Below, piece by piece: positions 25,461-37,048 of a DNA stretch of 64,000 nucleotides. The stretch's first letter is position 1. Each line of letters begins with the position of its first letter. A program made the translations under genes and the position numbers. The notes beneath the pieces were generated by a model that saw only the letters and a program-made list of their open reading frames with translations, was not told the origin of the DNA and did not search any database. The stretch is from Mycteria americana (lineage: Eukaryota > Chordata > Aves > Ciconiiformes > Ciconiidae), in contig NC_134366.1 of the NCBI RefSeq assembly GCF_035582795.1, positions 142,230,419 through 142,294,418 of the forward strand. The letters run 5' to 3'.

Positions 25461-27734
25461 AGAAAAATCTGGTATTTTCTTAGGACAGGATCACAGCTGA
25501 CATTTCTTAGATAGTTATGTCAGGGGGTGGCATGCAAGTTTGCATATATACATAATATAGGCCATTAAAAACTTATTGACCTATTAAACAAAAGTGGTTC
25601 ATGAATGAGAAATTAAATGCTGTTTTCATTTTCTTTAAAATAGAAGTGGGTAAATATGTTTCAGAATGAAGGTAACCTTGATGTCTTCTCAATATAGAAG
25701 AGTTGTGAAAAAATAATGGCTATATGTGTTTCTTTATTAAATCTTTATAGCTAAAATTTCCAACTTTAAAGCAAAGCAAAGCCAAAAAAACTCAAAAAAG
25801 AGGAGGTGATGTGAGATGCAGATAATAAAAAACTCTCAGTGGTGTAAAAGAGCAGCAATGCTGGATGCTAAAGTGTCTCAGAAATCAAACAAACAAAAAA
25901 AGAAATCAATTAAATAAATATAATTCACAAAGCTCCACAGTCAGTATAAACATCAAGCAAGCAACGTCTCTTGTCAGTCCATGAAAGGAGAACTTTCTGG
26001 CCTCAACAACCACATGCTGGGATTTCTAGATCTCTTGTATTTCTTATAGAAATAGAACACTAAGAGATAACAGTGTGAACTTACTAAGCACTAATAAAGT
26101 TCTTCAGGATGCTATGAAGCATAAAACCACTGCAGCCAATTTAAAATGTAATTTAAAATGATGAAACATGTGCATAATTTTCCAGCACATTTTTACATTA
26201 AAATAACATATTCTAATAGTTCTTACATCAAAGCTGTATAAACAGGAGAAGATCTACTAGTAGTTGTGCCATCAGCAGAGGTAAACTGCAGCCCCACATC
26301 AGCCATATGTGAAAAAATATATTCTTGATTTTGTGTGCAAGTTCAATAACTATACAGGAATCATTAGGTCAGGTTAAATTTATCTCACGCACTTGTGCAA
26401 GTACTTCTTTTGGAGCATGATCTACAGGCTTCCATTATGCAAACATATCTGGGGGGTATTTTCTTGTGTGGTTTTGGTTTTATGGGGTTTTTTAAAAGCA
26501 AAACTGTATTTCCATGTGAGAAGTGTGTTCTTTTGATATGTAGATATTGCTTGGCTTCAAGAAACTGCCAAAGTCTCTGGTAAGCTGAACAAAATCCTCT
26601 CTCAGTCTTGGGTCCTTTCCAGTCCCTTTCCACAGACAAGAAATGTGAAATTCTCTTGAAAATGTGAAATAGTGCATAGTCTTGTGCTATTCCAGAGGAT
26701 ACTCTAGTGTTTTGACAAACCTTCTTATCTTTAAATTGTGAAAACAGTCTGCTCTGCTTGAATGCAGCATAAGGCAATTTTACGTGTTAATTGCAACTGC
26801 AATTAAAGAAAATTTCCCAATCTAATTGGCAAGTGGAGAAAGACGTGGGGATGAGAAGAAGGCAAGGAAGTAACCCATTCCAAAACTTTTGGCCAGCACA
26901 GTATTCAGCATCTCGTATCCCAGTGTGTCTGAGCATGCCGCTCCTCAACTCTCACTGTGCAAGGGGGAAAGGCTAATGTTCAGTTTGTTCCCTTCCATTC
27001 TGTCATGCAATACTGGGCAGTGGGATCATAAGTCCTGACCTATACAAGAGGAGAAGGGTGCCTCATTCCTCACTTTCATCCATGTATGATAATCTAGTTC
27101 CAGATTAAAAATCAAGACAGAAATGAAAAAACTGTTCTCTTCTCTTCCTGAAATCTGAATTTTATTTTTTTTTTAATTGCACTTCTGTTAGAATTGTGGC
27201 ACAGATCAGGTCTGGTCTATAAATTCCATTAGCAGACTCCTTCATCATACTCAGACTCATTTTTTGTGTTATTGATGTTGTTCTCAGAGGCTGGAACAAG
27301 TGTCTAATTGATTACTTATGGAATGAAGAGAGACCTAAACTGGAGCAGTGATGCCAGAATTTCTGCACTTCAATGTTATCTTTAAAGCTTCTTGGTCTGC
27401 CTGTTGGCCTGACTTTTTTTTTTTTTTTTAGCAACGTTTTTGTACACAAATTTGCTACTAATTTAGCTGTTTCATTCCCCTTTTATTACTCTCAGTTAGA
27501 TTTCTTACATCTGGGCCCTGCATCCCAGGTGTATTAGATCATATTAAAAGCCTTCTTTCTGCTCTTTGTTCTAACATGTGCTCTTTCAGCTGTAAAAGAT
27601 ACTGCACAGTAGTAGCACTTTGAACCAAAAGGTCAAAGAGCTTCCTGAATTAGCAATGGTCACTGCTGGTCTAGATATCAGCTTGTTTGTTGTTTGGATT
27701 TACCTGAAGTTTGCCGTTTGCCTGGCTGTTTTAG
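25461..27734. other. Gene-free AT-rich DNA
   Basis: There is a small tandem duplication (aatttaaaatg twice near 26140-26160) and a T16 run. The 130-codon minus-strand frame at 26385-26777 has no recognised product. Confidence 0.6.
27414..27429 (+). repeat. T16 homopolymer
   Basis: A run of 16 T. No retroposed body is recognised on the minus strand. Confidence 0.9.
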
Positions 27735-27806
27735 GAATTGTATTCAAAGGATTATTTGAAAAGGTTCATATCATTCAATCTCCTGTTAAAAGACCAAAAT
27801 CTGAAG
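27735..27806 (+). other. Exon-like segment, 72 bp
   Basis: The acceptor is tttgcctggctgttttag, and the donor after 27806 is gtaagc preceded by ctgaag. The length is a multiple of three and two frames are open. In phase 0 it would read ELYSKDYLKRFISFNLLLKD plus four more residues. In phase 1 it is part of a longer 92-codon open frame (27620-27898). Neither peptide is recognised. With two frames open and no homology it may be a small exon or a pseudo-exon. Confidence 0.2.
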
Positions 27807-30076
27807 GTAAGCCTGCTCTGTGGCTTTCTAACTTGTCTGACTTTAATTGTAAAGACAAACCCTTTGTAAAGGATTGCAGAGGGGCATTCAAACACTGAAA
27901 GTTTGGTTCCACTGTATCTGAGGACTTAGGTCTGATTCAAGATGAGAAGGGAAAGGAGGATTACAAGCTTAAAGCAAAGATAAAAATAAGTTTGAAACAA
28001 GCTTACTGGAAGAAAGAGAAACAAGCTTGTCGTGACCTTGCCACAGGGAAGAGAACAGGTTTGCCAGGGGTTTCCAAGAAGGCTAAGACAAAGGCCATCT
28101 TGAAATTGTGATCCATTTGGTGTTTTAACCTGCCCCAATTTTACGTGAGTCAGCTGTGGTTAAAGCATTTAGAAAGGGTGAAGTTTGATCTCTTCTTAAA
28201 AGTGCTATCAGTTCTTCTTTTGTAAAACCAAAAGCAACCTGTAGCTAGATTGATTTAATATATTTCTATCTTTGCAAAATAGCATGTTTAACTTTGCAGT
28301 GACCACAGCTGCACAGATCTGTGATGTATAGTAACAAGAAAATGTATCAGTATCTCACATTTCTGCAATACCAGAACTCCATAAAATGGGAGGAAGCAGA
28401 GGGGTAAACAACAACAAAATCCTCTCATTTAATCTACGCTACTAGCTGACTTTTCTGTTGACTTGGATTAATCAGCTACAGTTGTTGCATAGAAGCCAAA
28501 GGGGGGAAAAAATCTTTAACTAGACTTTCCTCCGTATTTCTGATAACCATAGCAGGCTGCCTTGGCAGCAACAGAAACATATAAAGTTCAGTTTCTTTCC
28601 ACAGTGAGATAAGGGGATCTTAACCAGTGACTGTGAGCACTGCGTTTCCTATTTCACGCTTAGTGCATAAAACTTTGGTTAACTCTCTTCATATGTCATG
28701 GACTCTTTAACATGAAAGCTGCCACTACTCCCCACTCTGGAAATCTAATTCTTTTAGGATATTTCTTTTTTCTTTTTAATACGAGACTAAAATAGTTTTG
28801 CAGTAGGGTGGAACACTTTTTTTTCTTTTTTTTTTTTTTTCTTTTTTTCTTTCCCTATGTTAATATCTGCAGATGCACTTATTACACCTGCAGATTCTAG
28901 CCCTCTTATCTGCCAGCTTTCCTGGCTTTGAAGCTGCCATCCGGAGCTAGGAGGGAGGACTTCTGACAAAAAACAGTCTGTGGCTGAGAACTTACTACTG
29001 CTTCCATGTGTAATTTGGCATTCGGCAGGTCCCTCACCCTTCCAGGTTCTCCCTGCTTCTGGTACCAACAAGTTTCTATACTTGCTGCATCTTCATTTTG
29101 TTTTCCTTGGGGGTGGTATCTCTTGGTTCGAGGCCATATCCCCGTCATGATAGCATCCTTATTTTCTCTCCCTGGGCAAGACTGAATACCGGCAGATACT
29201 TGAATATAGAAAAAGCAGTAACTGAATTTGAAAATGTCAATGGGGCAAATAACTATCTGTTATACTGGTAAGATTCAAGGCTTCTCTTCCAGATATTGGT
29301 CTGGTCAAATGAAATTCTGGTCCAAATAAATCAGAGACAAAACTCTGTTTTCTCAGATTTCTGCGGTCTGGATTTTGCTTATAGCTATCACTGATGATAA
29401 ACAAAATGCAAATAATTGTCCCAGTCATTTCAGAATGTTTGTACTTTTCCTCATTTTACTGCTTTAGAGTTATTCCCTCGTTCTCCTCATCTCATGCTCC
29501 CCTTTGTGCTTTCTTCAATATCAGCCCAATGACTACAACAGACTTGTAAAAACCTGATCCTAAAGGAAAAAGGGAAAGTGACTATCAAAGCTAATCTCCT
29601 ATTTAAAGACACCTCATCCATTTCTACCTATAACTATTATATCCTTATAGCCATATATTCTCAATAGCTATATATCAGCTGTGAATACAAAATAGGTAGA
29701 TACAAATGAGCCATATTTTGCATGGCTAAGCCACCTGGGTCCTCTGGTCAAGGTTGAACTGGGCTCAATGGTTACACTGTCTGTTGTAATAAATTAGTAG
29801 TGCTTTTGTGCTGTGCCTCTAGCTGTAATAAGGATACATGCATTATGGGTGTCACCCTGTCTCTGAGGACAATTTTAATATAGCTTAGACAATAGCCTAG
29901 CTAAATAAACAATGAACCAGTCATGATATAGAATAACAGTGTAAGCTCCAGGGTACGGAGCTTAGCAAGGGAAAAGAAAGAAGCAAACAAAACATTAAAA
30001 AGATTAGCAAGCAACAATAAGAGAGACACTTACAACATCCTAGATAACCTAGGGTAGTCATTTGGTATTGCTGTTG
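27807..30076. other. Gene-free AT-rich DNA
   Basis: Only the polypyrimidine tract at 28816 stands out. Confidence 0.6.
28816..28855 (+). repeat. Polypyrimidine tract
   Basis: Forty bases of T with scattered C. The lysine-rich end of the minus-strand open frame at 28787-29071 is produced by this tract and is not protein. Confidence 0.85.
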
Positions 30077-30210
30077 AGGATCTGATTCAGCAAGGCATAT
30101 AAAGATAGATCTAACATTAAGCCCTTGCTTAACCTTAGTTAACCAGCTTTGAGTAATAGAAACGTGCTGAAAATTAAAGTCACTTTTAATTTTTTGATGA
30201 ATCAAGGCCT
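30077..30210. repeat. Ancient palindromic MITE-like element, near complete
   Basis: The left end aggatctgattcagca (30077-30092) and the reverse complement of the right end (30195-30210, aggccttgattcatca) match at 12 of 16 positions, giving terminal inverted repeats about 134 bases apart. Inside are tgcttaacctt on one side and gtgctgaaaattaaa on the other. These follow the order of an old, highly palindromic amniote repeat that I know from turtle and bird DNA by its ends (ggccctgattcagcaaag) and core (cttaactttaagcacatgag). I do not recall a formal family name. It is far diverged and has no coding capacity. The 99-codon minus-strand frame at 29921-30220 is a shadow of it. Confidence 0.55.
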
Positions 30211-30621
30211 GGAGCTTCAAAGTATAACCCTAATAAACAGAGTGATGTTAAAAACTAAAGTAGCACTACTGTCACCATTGCCAATACTCAGCTAAAGCTG
30301 TGGTCAACAGTGTGACGAGAGGAAATCCAGAATGGATTAAAATGAGAGTAATGTGATCAACAGTGGTACATAAGCAGCAGGTGTTCCTGACCAGACTATT
30401 TAGACCTGTCTAAATTTTGATTCTCACAGCGAGAATGAAACTTACCCAGTTGGCTCCTGTCTTTCACTTCCCTGTGATTAAGTCCATGTCTCACTGGACC
30501 GTAGTGGGGCCTCCACCTTGATTTATGACTTCTGGTCAGTCTGTTGTCTGTGGGTGCTGAATGTAATGTAGTTTGGGATATCACCTACTGGTGGGCTAAC
30601 CAAAAAGAAGTCCCACTAAAA

Positions 30622-31020
30622 AATCATAGAATTGTAGAACCACAGAATGGTTTGGGTTGGATGGGACCTTCAAAGATCATCTAGTCCAACCCCCCTGCCA
30701 TGGGCAGGGACATCTTCAACTTGCTCAAAACCCCATCCAACCTGACCTTGAACACTTCCAATGATGGGGCATCCACAAATTCTCTGGGTGACCTGTCCCA
30801 GTGTCTCACCACACTCATCATAAAAAATGTCTTCCTTATGTCCAATCTACATCTACCCTACTTCAGTTTAAAACCATTACCCTTTGTCCTGTCACTACAG
30901 ACCCTGGTAAAACATCTTTCTCTGTCTGTCTTATAAGCCCATTTTATATATTGAACAGCTGCTATAAGGTCTCCCCAGAGACCTTTTCCCGGCTAAGCAG
31001 CCCCAACTCTCTCAGCCTTG
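30622..31020 (-). repeat. CR1 LINE, 5'-truncated 3' end
   Basis: This is the 3' end of a chicken-repeat-1 (CR1) non-LTR retrotransposon lying on the minus strand, so the plus strand reads its reverse complement. The tail is a degenerate copy of the CR1 3' octamer repeat, seen on the plus strand as aatcatagaattgtagaacc. It is followed by the hallmark block tttgggttggatgggacctt and the phrase catctagtccaacccccctg. Homology runs through the region reading ctttgtcctgtcactacag and stops abruptly after ccaactctctcagccttg, where a full-length element would continue. That is the usual 5' truncation from incomplete reverse transcription. Only about 0.4 kb of a roughly 4.5-kb element remains, so it is the 3' UTR and tail with little or no reverse-transcriptase coding sequence, and it cannot move by itself. 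The open frame of 133 codons across 30801-31202 on the plus strand is a by-product of this repeat. Confidence 0.95.
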
Positions 31021-31324
31021 AACAGAAATATGCTGTTTGGTCACAAATTAGTGCCGTAGTCCTCTCCCTCTCACAAAATGTCTTCTTCCTCTCTGACCAA
31101 TGCAGAGAATTTCACAGACTGGGAGAGGAGAACCTGATAGGTCTGGATTATTGTGTACAAAGTTTTGTAGCTCACTTCAACCAAGTTGCCTCATCAGCTT
31201 AGTCTTTTGTTCATTCAGGATGTCTTTGTACCTCCAAGCAGTGTGTGACACCCAACCTTATCTGTAGCCTGTCACTTAAACCAGCATTGAGTAGAGAATT
31301 ATGAATTTTGCTGTGTATGTCCTT

Positions 31325-31480
31325 AAAACATTCATCAGAGCGTTCCACAAATCTAAACTAATTAAGCTTTACAAATACTTGTATGGAGTGGTATTATTTT
31401 TATCCTTTTTTACAGAAAGGAAATTAAACCACAGAGGCTTTAGGTCAAGGAACCAAGTGTCCGTGAATTTTGGGTCCCAG
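31325..31480 (-). repeat. MIR/L3-like ancient repeat relic
   Basis: It contains, in order, agctttacaaatacttgtat, ggtattatttttatcc, ttttttacagaaaggaaatt, aaaccacagag and aggtcaaggaacc. This follows the pattern gcgctttacaaa...ttattatccccattttacag...gaaactgaggcacagag...aaggtca of L3/MIR 3' ends. The open frame overlapping it (31301-31528) is non-coding. Confidence 0.45.
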
Positions 31481-32199
31481 AATGACATGCTTAGATCCCA
31501 ATTTCCCAGGACATTTACTATTTTATAGCACTTTACATGCTTTTACAGCATGTTATTTACAGCATTCCAATCAGCCACAGTTATGTTTCCGAGACCAAAC
31601 ACTCCTGCAAATGTGAAAGCTATCAAGTAGATTACAAGGAAAATGAAGAGCACATTCAGCAGTCAATTGTAAAAGTTGAAGTGACTTCCCTAGCCCCATA
31701 CGGGCATCCTGGTAGGAGACAATTTTCCAATAAGACATTTAAGTGCCTTACCAATAAAACAATCTTTTCCTTTCTTGAAATCCTGGCCTCGTTTTTACAT
31801 GCCTTCAAGCTTCTTCAGCAAGTTCATTTTTCTGCCTCACCTCTACATGAAAAAGAAACATTTTTGTGAGTGGAACTCATGGTATTTACTAAGAACAGAG
31901 CGTGAGACTATGATACTCCATGTTCCTGGGACACTGGGGCAGGCAGAACAGATAGCTGTAGATAGCTAAACTCAGGGTCTAACACTGGGGGAGGAAATGG
32001 CGTGTGCTGGCAGGGCTTGTGTTTGTGCTCATGGAAGGGTGAATGGAGTGGTAAGAGGCAAGCCCCAGAGCCATGCAGCATCTGAAAGCAAGGGAAGTCT
32101 ATGAGTGGCCTCACTGAAGCACAGCAGTTCAAGGGGACCTTGTGGGTGGCACTGGAAGGTGTCCAAGTTCCCAGGTGTGCCTGGGAGCCTGGTGATCAC

Positions 32200-32720
32200 A
32201 TTCACCTCCACATTGAGGTTAGGCAGGGCACTGCAAGGCCCTGAGCGTACCTGCTGAATCTGTGGCCTCTTTCCAATTCCGAGGGTTTTGCCTGCCTGTC
32301 CTTGAGGTCAGCTCCCATGCCTTGGTCAAAGCTGGGAGGAGGAAGAGCTGTAAGGGGCCTTGTCAGAGGCTCCCCGCTCTGTTTGGAGACCCTCACCCTG
32401 TGTCCTTGCCTGAGCTGCAACACAGCCATGACTGTGCCCAGCCTCGTACCTCCTGATTCCGACCTGATGAGCTTGCTTTCTGGCTTGACTGTGGACCTGG
32501 CCCATCACTAGGGTGGTGGCTGTGATCCCTGGGCTGAGGCTGACCTCGGTCCCCATCGCCAGCCCTGCCCTGGTCTCCCGGCTGGGCACAGTAGGGTAGC
32601 ACTCCATTGGTGTGGCACTGACTTGCCAGCCTGGCTGTCCCCCACAGCCCCCAGCTTAACTCCCCTTGCAGAGCAGCTCCCTCCACCTCCTTCCCCGTGG
32701 GCATGCCTGACACTTTGGAC
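32200..32720. repeat. GC-rich block, possible diverged repeat (copy A)
   Basis: It is markedly richer in G and C than its surroundings and contains phrases such as ttgactgtggacctggccca (32485-32504). The minus-strand complement of 49304-49323 matches this at 17 of 20 positions, suggesting an old shared repeat. A 153-codon minus-strand frame (32393-32854) crosses the block. Its composition (Gly, Ser, Gln and Pro rich, no recognisable domain) is what GC-rich non-coding DNA gives, so I do not call it a gene. Confidence 0.35.
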
Positions 32721-35700
32721 TCACACTTTTTGCTCCCACTGAAAAGGAAACCAAATGTGTGAGCCAAACAGGAGCCATATTTCACTCCAAAGACGTCCCA
32801 TAAACAGGCAGCTAAAAGATCAGATCTCCAAGGGGCATGCCATGGCATCACCAAAGGTGTCTACTTTACCCAGTATGACTGTACTTGGTGTACAGTCTGT
32901 ACTTTTTCTTGATTTCTGTATCACTGGTAGTTGCTGTATTCATTGGTAGTCATAGGACATCTTGTTCCAGTGAAAATTCTTGGTGTGCAAAACAGTAGAT
33001 TTTTTTCTGAACTTCTTTCTTGGAAATGACTGTACCTTTTGTATTGGAAATTTTCCCAAAACATGCAACCTGAAGCAGCTGTCTGGCATGAGAAACTTCA
33101 TCCTGAACAGTTTAAGTCTAACAATGTAATAAGCAAGAGTTTTATTGTGGAGATTGTTAGTCAGTCTTAAGTATAGGCATAATTTTCTGTGTTACCTATA
33201 ATAACAGGTAATACTTGTACCCATATATTAAAGGCTGCTGAAGAAGAAGATTGCACATGTTAAAGCATCACCTGTTCCAAGAACTGTGAAGCAGTCTCTT
33301 GTATATAAATCTAGTCTAAAATAGTTTGTAAATGACAGCATCGGAACACAAACTTAGACCTCTTTCAGGAGACTTTCTGTACTGATTTGTAGGAACCTAG
33401 CTTATAACATAAATAACTGAATTCCATTATATCAGGGAAACATCATCAATATCCCCAGAAATTCACACGGCATTTACCTTTTGAAAAGCCTGCCCTACTC
33501 TCTGCATAGAAACAGTATGTCTTCATGGATGTTTTAACATATTACATAGGCATGATAGAAAAAATACCCGTAAGATGCCTGTCGCAGCCAGTGAGGTGAA
33601 TGAATATATTACTTAAGTGTAGATCATGACTCTCACATGACTTTCAGATTTGATGTGAAAGGCAAGGAGGTTATTTATTCCCAGCTCTCAGGAAGGAATT
33701 AGGTTATAAAATTAAAACAAAAGGTGTGAGACACAGGAGATAGCAATGATGCTAATTTGTTTTATTATACACACATCTATAAATACTGCTTACTCTTTGT
33801 ACACAGAATTTTGCTAAGATCATGTGGCACAGCCATAGGAAGTTTTGTGGAGGCTTCTGAATGTGGCTGAATGCGGAATTGCAAAGTTCTGGCAACATAT
33901 CTACTTTTCATGAAATTATACCTGCATTCATCTGGCATCTAGGCAGAGTATGTAAATAAAAGAATTAGGGACCCAAGGTAGATCAGTGCTGCCTTGTTAT
34001 GAGTAAGTGTCCTGTTTTATGTGCCTAATGTCAACATCAGAGGAAGCTCACTGCTTCAAATTCATTGTGCTGGTTAGCATGAAAAGCTGACATGAAATGG
34101 GAAAGTATTTGCTTTAATAACTGACAAAGTGAGCTGCGGGCAGCATTGAAACACTTCCACACTTCAAGGCACAGCCTTTGAGAGGACAGAGGGACAGTCT
34201 GCTTGCCCTAGCACAACCTGCCGGTTCAGCAGATCCCTTCAGTCCAGTCAGAGTCTACAGCTAAAAGCAAGGAGAGCAGAGTGACCCAAATGTGCTCAGT
34301 GTTACCACTGTGCCAGCTGAACAGCTGAGCAGGTCCACCACAGCTGGTAGAAAGCACCTACATTATAGTCAGCTACCTGGGAAAAGGAGTCATGCCATTT
34401 CTTTCTGAGAAGAGAGAAGGATGCAACCTCCCTCTTTTCTCACAGGGAGAGAGAGGAGTCAGGCACTGTGCCAGAGCTTGACAAACAACTACTGCAACCT
34501 GGGAGCATCTTTCCTTTTACAAAATGTCTAGCACAGATGTGGGAGAGGATGACAATAACGGTGTTATACGTTGTCACACCGCGGTACCAAGAGTGCCTCT
34601 GTGAAGCACGGAGTAACACTGGGAAGAAGTAGATGTGAATCCAACAAGGGACGTAATTCTATCAAAATAATACCATGCCTAGGTTAATTAGTCCTGTATT
34701 TCAAGCCTCTTGCATTTATTTGTGCAGAGTTAGCTTGTTCATCCCTGCATAGATCACATTGTAAAACTGAGGAAAATAGTAAATGGGAGAGGACACGGAG
34801 AGGTTGGAACGCAATCCTGGGAAAACCAGCTATAAAGACTCGAGCTTGGTCATGCAAATAACTATCTACGTGCAAGCAGACACAGATGTACATATTTGTG
34901 GGCCAAAGTACTCCTGGCAAGCTTTTTAGAGGAGGTAACTGATGAATGAATTTCCTGGTCCTCTGCGGTTTGTGAACAGCAATGACTCATTCAACACCAG
35001 TACTGAATTATGAATAAAACCAGTTCTTTAGGGAATAAAAACTTTTACGAAATTTTATGAGGAACTACCCAGGCAGTCTTCTCTGAATAAACCACTCTCC
35101 TTTCAGGTGGAAGAAAAAAAGCATTGCTGTTTGCAATCTTTTTAAACACCTGCTCCCTCACCCATTATACACCACTCATGGCAGCACTGCCAGACTGAAT
35201 GGTGTAAAAATCATGGTTTGTGCCTCCAAATCATGAGGTTAGTTTATGTATCATTAGATTTCTTTTTAAAGTTTTGGAGTCAAGCTACTTTGCCTTCCAG
35301 GATCTGAGCCATTAGTGCAGCTGAATGAGTAGCAGTTTCTGAATATTCCAATAGTACTTTCTGAATAATTTCCTATTCATAACACACATTGTGAAATTGC
35401 CAGCTTGCTGATTAATTCAGTGTATTTGAAAAATGAGGCAACTTCTCCAGAGAACCAAGAGCCATTTTGCCATACAGTGCTTTGGCTGCTGGAAAATAAA
35501 AGGTGGACTGGAACCCAGAGTCATCTTAGTAGGTTAGTCCTTCATTGTCTATCACTTTTATGAAACAACATTTTTTTTGAAGTCAGATATCATAAATCAT
35601 TATTGATTTTCTCAGAGAAAATTTTGTTCAGGCCTTTGTCCATGACCTCAGAATGCATTGCAAATGAAAAGAGAAAGCACAGGTTTTCCTAGACTGAAAA

Positions 35701-36968
35701 CTGAACGGAAGGAAGCAAGGGTGGTGTTAGAACCATGGAAGCCGTGCTGTTTGACAGCGTGAATGTTATCTAAGCAAAGACTGCAGGATAAAGTATTTTA
35801 TTACTATGTACCAATGATATTAGTGATTTGGATGAAATATAAACGTATTGTACTGACAATAAATGTATTTTGCTGACACGGTGGTCTTCTTAATTAAGGT
35901 AAGTTATACTCTAAAAAAAACCCTTGCTTAAACTCAGGTAGAAGGCAATTCACACACAGGTCACTCAGGCTTGGAACACACTATTCATGGAACCTTAGTT
36001 CTCCAGTAGAAAGGGCATTTCTGGGGTTAACTTGGCCAAAGAGATAAATCTGTCACTTGCATTGTGCACTTCTGCCAAATGCAAATATAGAAATACAATA
36101 GGATGCAGTTTTCATGAGTGGTGTAGAGTGTATGACAAAATCCCTTTTCAGTGACTAAATAGCAGCTCAATAAATAATCCTGCTAAAGGGAAGGAATTTA
36201 TTGTTTTTAAAGGTGAGGTGTATGAAAGCTTCTATTGTACTTGATTTCCTCCACCTCCTTTTTTCACAACATAGAGTTATAGAGTGGAAAAATATAATTA
36301 ATAGTTTGGGGTATCTGAAGCCCTGACATAAAAAAAAAAAATCTTGCACAAACTGGCTTGTCTCCATCAACAAAAATTAAATTTCAGAGGAACCTAAAAG
36401 AAGATTTAAACCTTTCATTATGGGAAACAATAAGCACTATTGAAATGTCTGTCTTGCCACAAATAAATGATCTAATATATCACTTGGTTAGGCATGGATG
36501 ATTACACTCCTTCAGAACCTGATAAGCTCTTCCCAAATTCTGCTTTTCTAAAAAGGCTACAAAAGTACTTTTATCAAGCAGCTGGTAAAAAGTGAAAGGA
36601 AATACTCTTCAGATAGCACATATAATTAACCTGGGGAAATCATTGTCAAAGGATGTTACTGAAGCCAATTGATTATTGGATCTTTAACAAGGTGAGATTT
36701 GAATATGAACAATGAGTATACTCAACATCTCATTAAACTGAGGAGAAAAATGTTGTATACCCTCAAGCTTCAGTACAGAAGCCAGTAACTAATTGATCAT
36801 GATTAAGAAACTTCGTAGGCAGATTAATTCATAATCCTCCATTGAAGGACTTCAATATCCCTCTGAATCATGTTCTACCTATCAATCAGAAACACTGTAA
36901 AGGACTGAGCCATCTCTGGTACAGTGCAGTACTTGATATTCCGCACTCCCTAAAACTTCCCTCTGCAG
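32721..36968. other. Gene-free AT-rich DNA
   Basis: No repeats, RNA genes or coding signals are recognised. Confidence 0.6.
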
Positions 36969-37048
36969 TCAAGAACCGTATAATGGGGTATTCATTGCTC
37001 TTCGCTTGAAGGGAGAGAAAGATGGCCATTTGGGCTGTCTTGCATGAG
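36969..37048 (+). other. Exon-like segment, 80 bp
   Basis: The acceptor is aaaacttccctctgcag and the donor is catgag|gtgagtg. One frame is open for 25 codons (QEPYNGVFIALRLKGEKDGH...) and then meets a stop four bases before the donor. The other two close early. It could be a terminal or untranslated exon, or a chance arrangement. The peptide is not recognised. Confidence 0.18.

Noticed and set aside
28787..29071. Minus-strand frame ending in a lysine-rich tail
   Set aside because: The lysines come from the polypyrimidine tract at 28816-28855.
30801..31202. 133-codon plus-strand open frame
   Set aside because: It lies antisense to the CR1 3' end, so it is a repeat by-product.
32393..32854. 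Longest open frame (153 codons, minus strand)
   Set aside because: It crosses a GC-rich block, has no recognisable domain, no splice or promoter context, and overlapping open frames in several other registers.
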